17,629 nt of DNA from Scatosoma sp045128055 (GTDB lineage: Bacteria; Bacillota; Clostridia; Christensenellales; Borkfalkiaceae), in NCBI GenBank assembly GCA_045128055.1, contig JBGVRC010000008.1, forward strand, positions 1 to 17,629, read 5' to 3'. The notes under the pieces were generated by a model. That model was not told where the DNA came from. It did no database searches and saw nothing but the letters and a program-made list of their open reading frames with translations. This document shows positions 15,598 to 17,629 of this stretch, one piece after another (positions within the stretch are counted from its first letter, which is position 1; every line of letters starts with the position of its first letter). A program made the translations under genes and the position numbers.

Positions 15598-16755
15598 TTA
15601 ATATTCCATTTTTTCAAGAGTAGCAAACGCTTCTTCAATCAAGCCTTCTACGTCAAGTTTGCTTTCTTCACGCAAAATTTCTTGCATTTTAGGACGAATG
15701 GCAGGGAAATCAGGTAAAAATACCGTACAACAATCTTCGAAAGGCAATATGGAAGTTTCGTACGCACCCATTTTTACCGATTTATCGATAATCTCGTTTT
15801 TATCAAACCCTATCAAAGGACGCAAAACGGGCAATTTCTCCACTACGGAGTTGGAAGACGTTACCCCTTCAATCGTTTGACTAGCAACCTGTCCCAGGCT
15901 TTCTCCTGTAATCAAGCACAACGCGTTAATTCGCAACGCGTGACGCTCGGCAATTCGATACATAAATCTACGCAGTAGCGTAATCATCAGTTCCGGCTTG
16001 CACTTTTCGTGGATTTGTTCTTGGATATGCGTAACGCTTACCGTATATAAATTCGTGCCGCAGGTATATTGCGAGAGAATATTTGCCAAATCTGCAACCT
16101 TTTCTTTTGCCTGCATATTCGTATAAGGATAGCTGTGGAAATGCAAACAATCTATCGTCATACCGCGCTTTGCCATCATATAACCCGCTACGGGGCTATC
16201 AATACCGCCAGATAAAAGCAAAAGCCCTTTCCCTGCCGTGCCAACGGGCATACCGTTTGCGCCTTCAATAAACTCACCGAACACCAAAGCGCGCCCAAAT
16301 TCACGAATATCCACGCGAATGCTAAACGAAGGGTTATGCACGTCAACGCGAAGCTGACCTTTCGTGTAATCCAAAAGCATACCGCCAAGTTCTTTACTGA
16401 TTTCCACCGACGTCATAGGATATTTTTTGTCGCCGCGGTGCGATTCTACCTTAAACGTGCCGCTGGGACGGATTAAAAGCTTTGCCGCTTCAAAAATCGA
16501 TCGCATATCCGAAGCCGTTTCGTACGCTAAGCTTAACGTATGCAACCCGAAAACCTTTTTCAAGCTTTCTATAATGGATTCCGCTTCAAAATCTTCAAAG
16601 CCTTTCACCAAATATCGACCGCTATTTTTAATCAATTCACAATCAAAACCACGAAGCGCGCGCTTTAAGTTTGTTTCAAAGGCGCGTTCGAAAAAGCCCC
16701 TATTTTTACCTTTCAAAAAGAGTTCCGCATAGCGGATAATAATTACTTTCTTCAT
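15598..16755 (-). CDS. thiI: tRNA 4-thiouridine synthase ThiI (short form, no rhodanese domain)
   Basis: Adenylates U8 of tRNA and inserts sulfur to give s4U8; in many bacteria it also serves thiazole synthesis for thiamine. The 385-residue protein has the N-terminal ferredoxin-like/THUMP RNA-binding region (about 1-165) and the PP-loop ATP pyrophosphatase domain with LLSGGIDSPVAGY (180-192) and CLITGESLGQVASQT (280-294). PFEDCCTVFLP (338-348) holds the cysteine pair at the position of the catalytic cysteine of other ThiI proteins. The chain ends before any rhodanese domain, as in Bacillus and Clostridia. It follows the cysteine desulfurase gene after 9 bases, with an AAAGGGA ribosome binding site, so that enzyme is the likely sulfur donor. 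No abnormality is seen. Confidence 0.97.
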   Translation of the reverse strand: MKKVIIIRYAELFLKGKNRGFFERAFETNLKRALRGFDCELIKNSGRYLVKGFEDFEAESIIESLKKVFGLHTLSLAYETASDMRSIFEAAKLLIRPSGTFKVESHRGDKKYPMTSVEISKELGGMLLDYTKGQLRVDVHNPSFSIRVDIREFGRALVFGEFIEGANGMPVGTAGKGLLLLSGGIDSPVAGYMMAKRGMTIDCLHFHSYPYTNMQAKEKVADLANILSQYTCGTNLYTVSVTHIQEQIHEKCKPELMITLLRRFMYRIAERHALRINALCLITGESLGQVASQTIEGVTSSNSVVEKLPVLRPLIGFDKNEIIDKSVKMGAYETSILPFEDCCTVFLPDFPAIRPKMQEILREESKLDVEGLIEEAFATLEKMEY

Positions 16756-16764
16756 AATATCCCT

Positions 16765-17629
16765 TTATTTCATTCTTTTTTGCAAATCTTGACCGATTTC
16801 ATTTAAAATGGCCGCCGCTTGCCTAATTTCTTCTTCCGTCGTATCCTTGCAAAAGCTCATTCGAAGCACGCCGTCTGCTGTTTTTTGGTCGTATCCGCAC
16901 GCCAAGGCAATCTTACTAAAACGCAGCTTGCTATTCGACGAGCAAGCCGAACCCGTGCCTATCAATAAACCTTTGTCGTCCGCCATTTGTTGCAATACCG
17001 CACCGCGAAGCCCTTTTGCCGACACCGTTAAGATGTAAGGTGTTCCGTCCACTCCTGAAAGTCTATCATATACACCTTTATCCAACAATTCCCAAAGCAA
17101 TTCGCGGTAAGTAAGCAGCTTTGTTCGGGTTTCTTTTAAAGAGGCAAACTGTTCTTGCGCGGCATAGGCAAACTGCATAATACCAAAGGTATTTTCCGTG
17201 CCGCTACGGCGTCCGCTTTCTTGTCCACCGCCGATTAAATAAGCAGGCAAAACCAAGCTCTTTTTCTTTATCAGTCCGCCAACGCCTTTCAAGCCGCCTA
17301 TTTTATGCGCGCTTATCGAATATAAATCGATTTCTTTTGCTAAGCGAAAGGGAATTTTTCCGTACGCCTGCACTCCGTCTACGTGAAAAATAACGCGCGG
17401 ATTTTTCTCTTTTATCAGCTTTGCTATATAATTCACGTCGTTGATTGCGCCGATTTCGTTATTCACGTGCATAACGGATACGAAAGACGTTTTTTCATCA
17501 ATTAAATTTACGATCGCGTCAACGTTGACTCTACCGTCCTTGTCAAGGGGCGCAAAACGTGTTTGCGCAAGCCCTTTCGTCTTTAATTCCGCAAAAGGCG
17601 CGGATACAGCCGAATGTTCCCCTTCCGTC
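16765..17629 (-). CDS. Cysteine desulfurase (NifS/IscS family), N-terminus cut by window edge
   Basis: PLP enzyme that takes sulfur from L-cysteine as a persulfide and passes it to acceptors. The frame is open to the right edge and 287 residues plus the stop are visible. TEGEHSAV contains the PLP-stacking His, VSVMHVNNEIGAIN and HVDGVQAYGK the cofactor-site residues, SISAHKIGGLKGVGG the Schiff-base lysine, GGGQESGRRSGTEN the phosphate/substrate-binding Arg region, and GTGSACSSNSK the catalytic cysteine on the mobile loop. The short loop around SACSS is of the NifS/IscS type rather than SufS. GGLKG in place of the usual HGPKG is a small variation. Its adjacency to thiI indicates a dedicated sulfur donor for tRNA thiolation; supply for Fe-S clusters is also possible. 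Confidence 0.95.
   Translation of the reverse strand, partial: TEGEHSAVSAPFAELKTKGLAQTRFAPLDKDGRVNVDAIVNLIDEKTSFVSVMHVNNEIGAINDVNYIAKLIKEKNPRVIFHVDGVQAYGKIPFRLAKEIDLYSISAHKIGGLKGVGGLIKKKSLVLPAYLIGGGQESGRRSGTENTFGIMQFAYAAQEQFASLKETRTKLLTYRELLWELLDKGVYDRLSGVDGTPYILTVSAKGLRGAVLQQMADDKGLLIGTGSACSSNSKLRFSKIALACGYDQKTADGVLRMSFCKDTTEEEIRQAAAILNEIGQDLQKRMK

Overview
The window reads as an ordinary housekeeping stretch from a somewhat AT-rich, probably uncultured member of the Bacillota (most likely Clostridia). This placement is inferred from the gene families and order: a miaB-mutS-mutL-miaA operon followed by a PF06838 'aluminium resistance/methionine gamma-lyase-like' gene, an endonuclease-type MutL, a rhodanese-free ThiI next to a cysteine desulfurase, strong AGGAG-type ribosome binding sites and TTGATA/TATAAT promoters. 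There is no rRNA, tRNA, CRISPR array, insertion sequence or phage signature, and no gene-free stretch over 300 bases (the longest is about 150 bases).

Layout, left to right. The N-terminal part of argS runs leftward off the edge (1-1062) and is divergent from ychF (1215-2330). ychF converges, across a shared hairpin, on a two-gene leftward operon: a C_GCAxxG_C_C redox-type protein (2967-3428) overlapping a small lipoprotein (2401-2970) by 4 bases. Divergent from that operon is a rightward pair, an MTA/SAH nucleosidase (3553-4212) and uracil-DNA glycosylase ung (4230-4898), closed by a strong bidirectional terminator. From 13168 back to 4955 runs a long leftward cluster: miaB, mutS, mutL, miaA, and the PF06838 PLP enzyme. 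Divergent from miaB is a class A penicillin-binding protein (13304-15547), which converges on thiI (15598-16755), itself downstream of a cysteine desulfurase cut by the right edge.

Functional themes are DNA repair (Ung, MutS, MutL), tRNA modification (MiaA/MiaB at A37, ThiI at U8 fed by the desulfurase), translation (ArgS, YchF) and cell-wall synthesis (PBP).

The main anomaly is miaA. It is complete and well conserved in one reading frame, but a single in-frame TAA replaces the conserved Leu of the PHH-L-ID motif at codon 61. This is either a recent nonsense mutation or a sequence error. If real, it would leave MiaB, in the same operon, without its normal substrate. I found no convincing new multi-gene system. 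The least characterised locus is the lipoprotein/C_GCAxxG_C_C pair.
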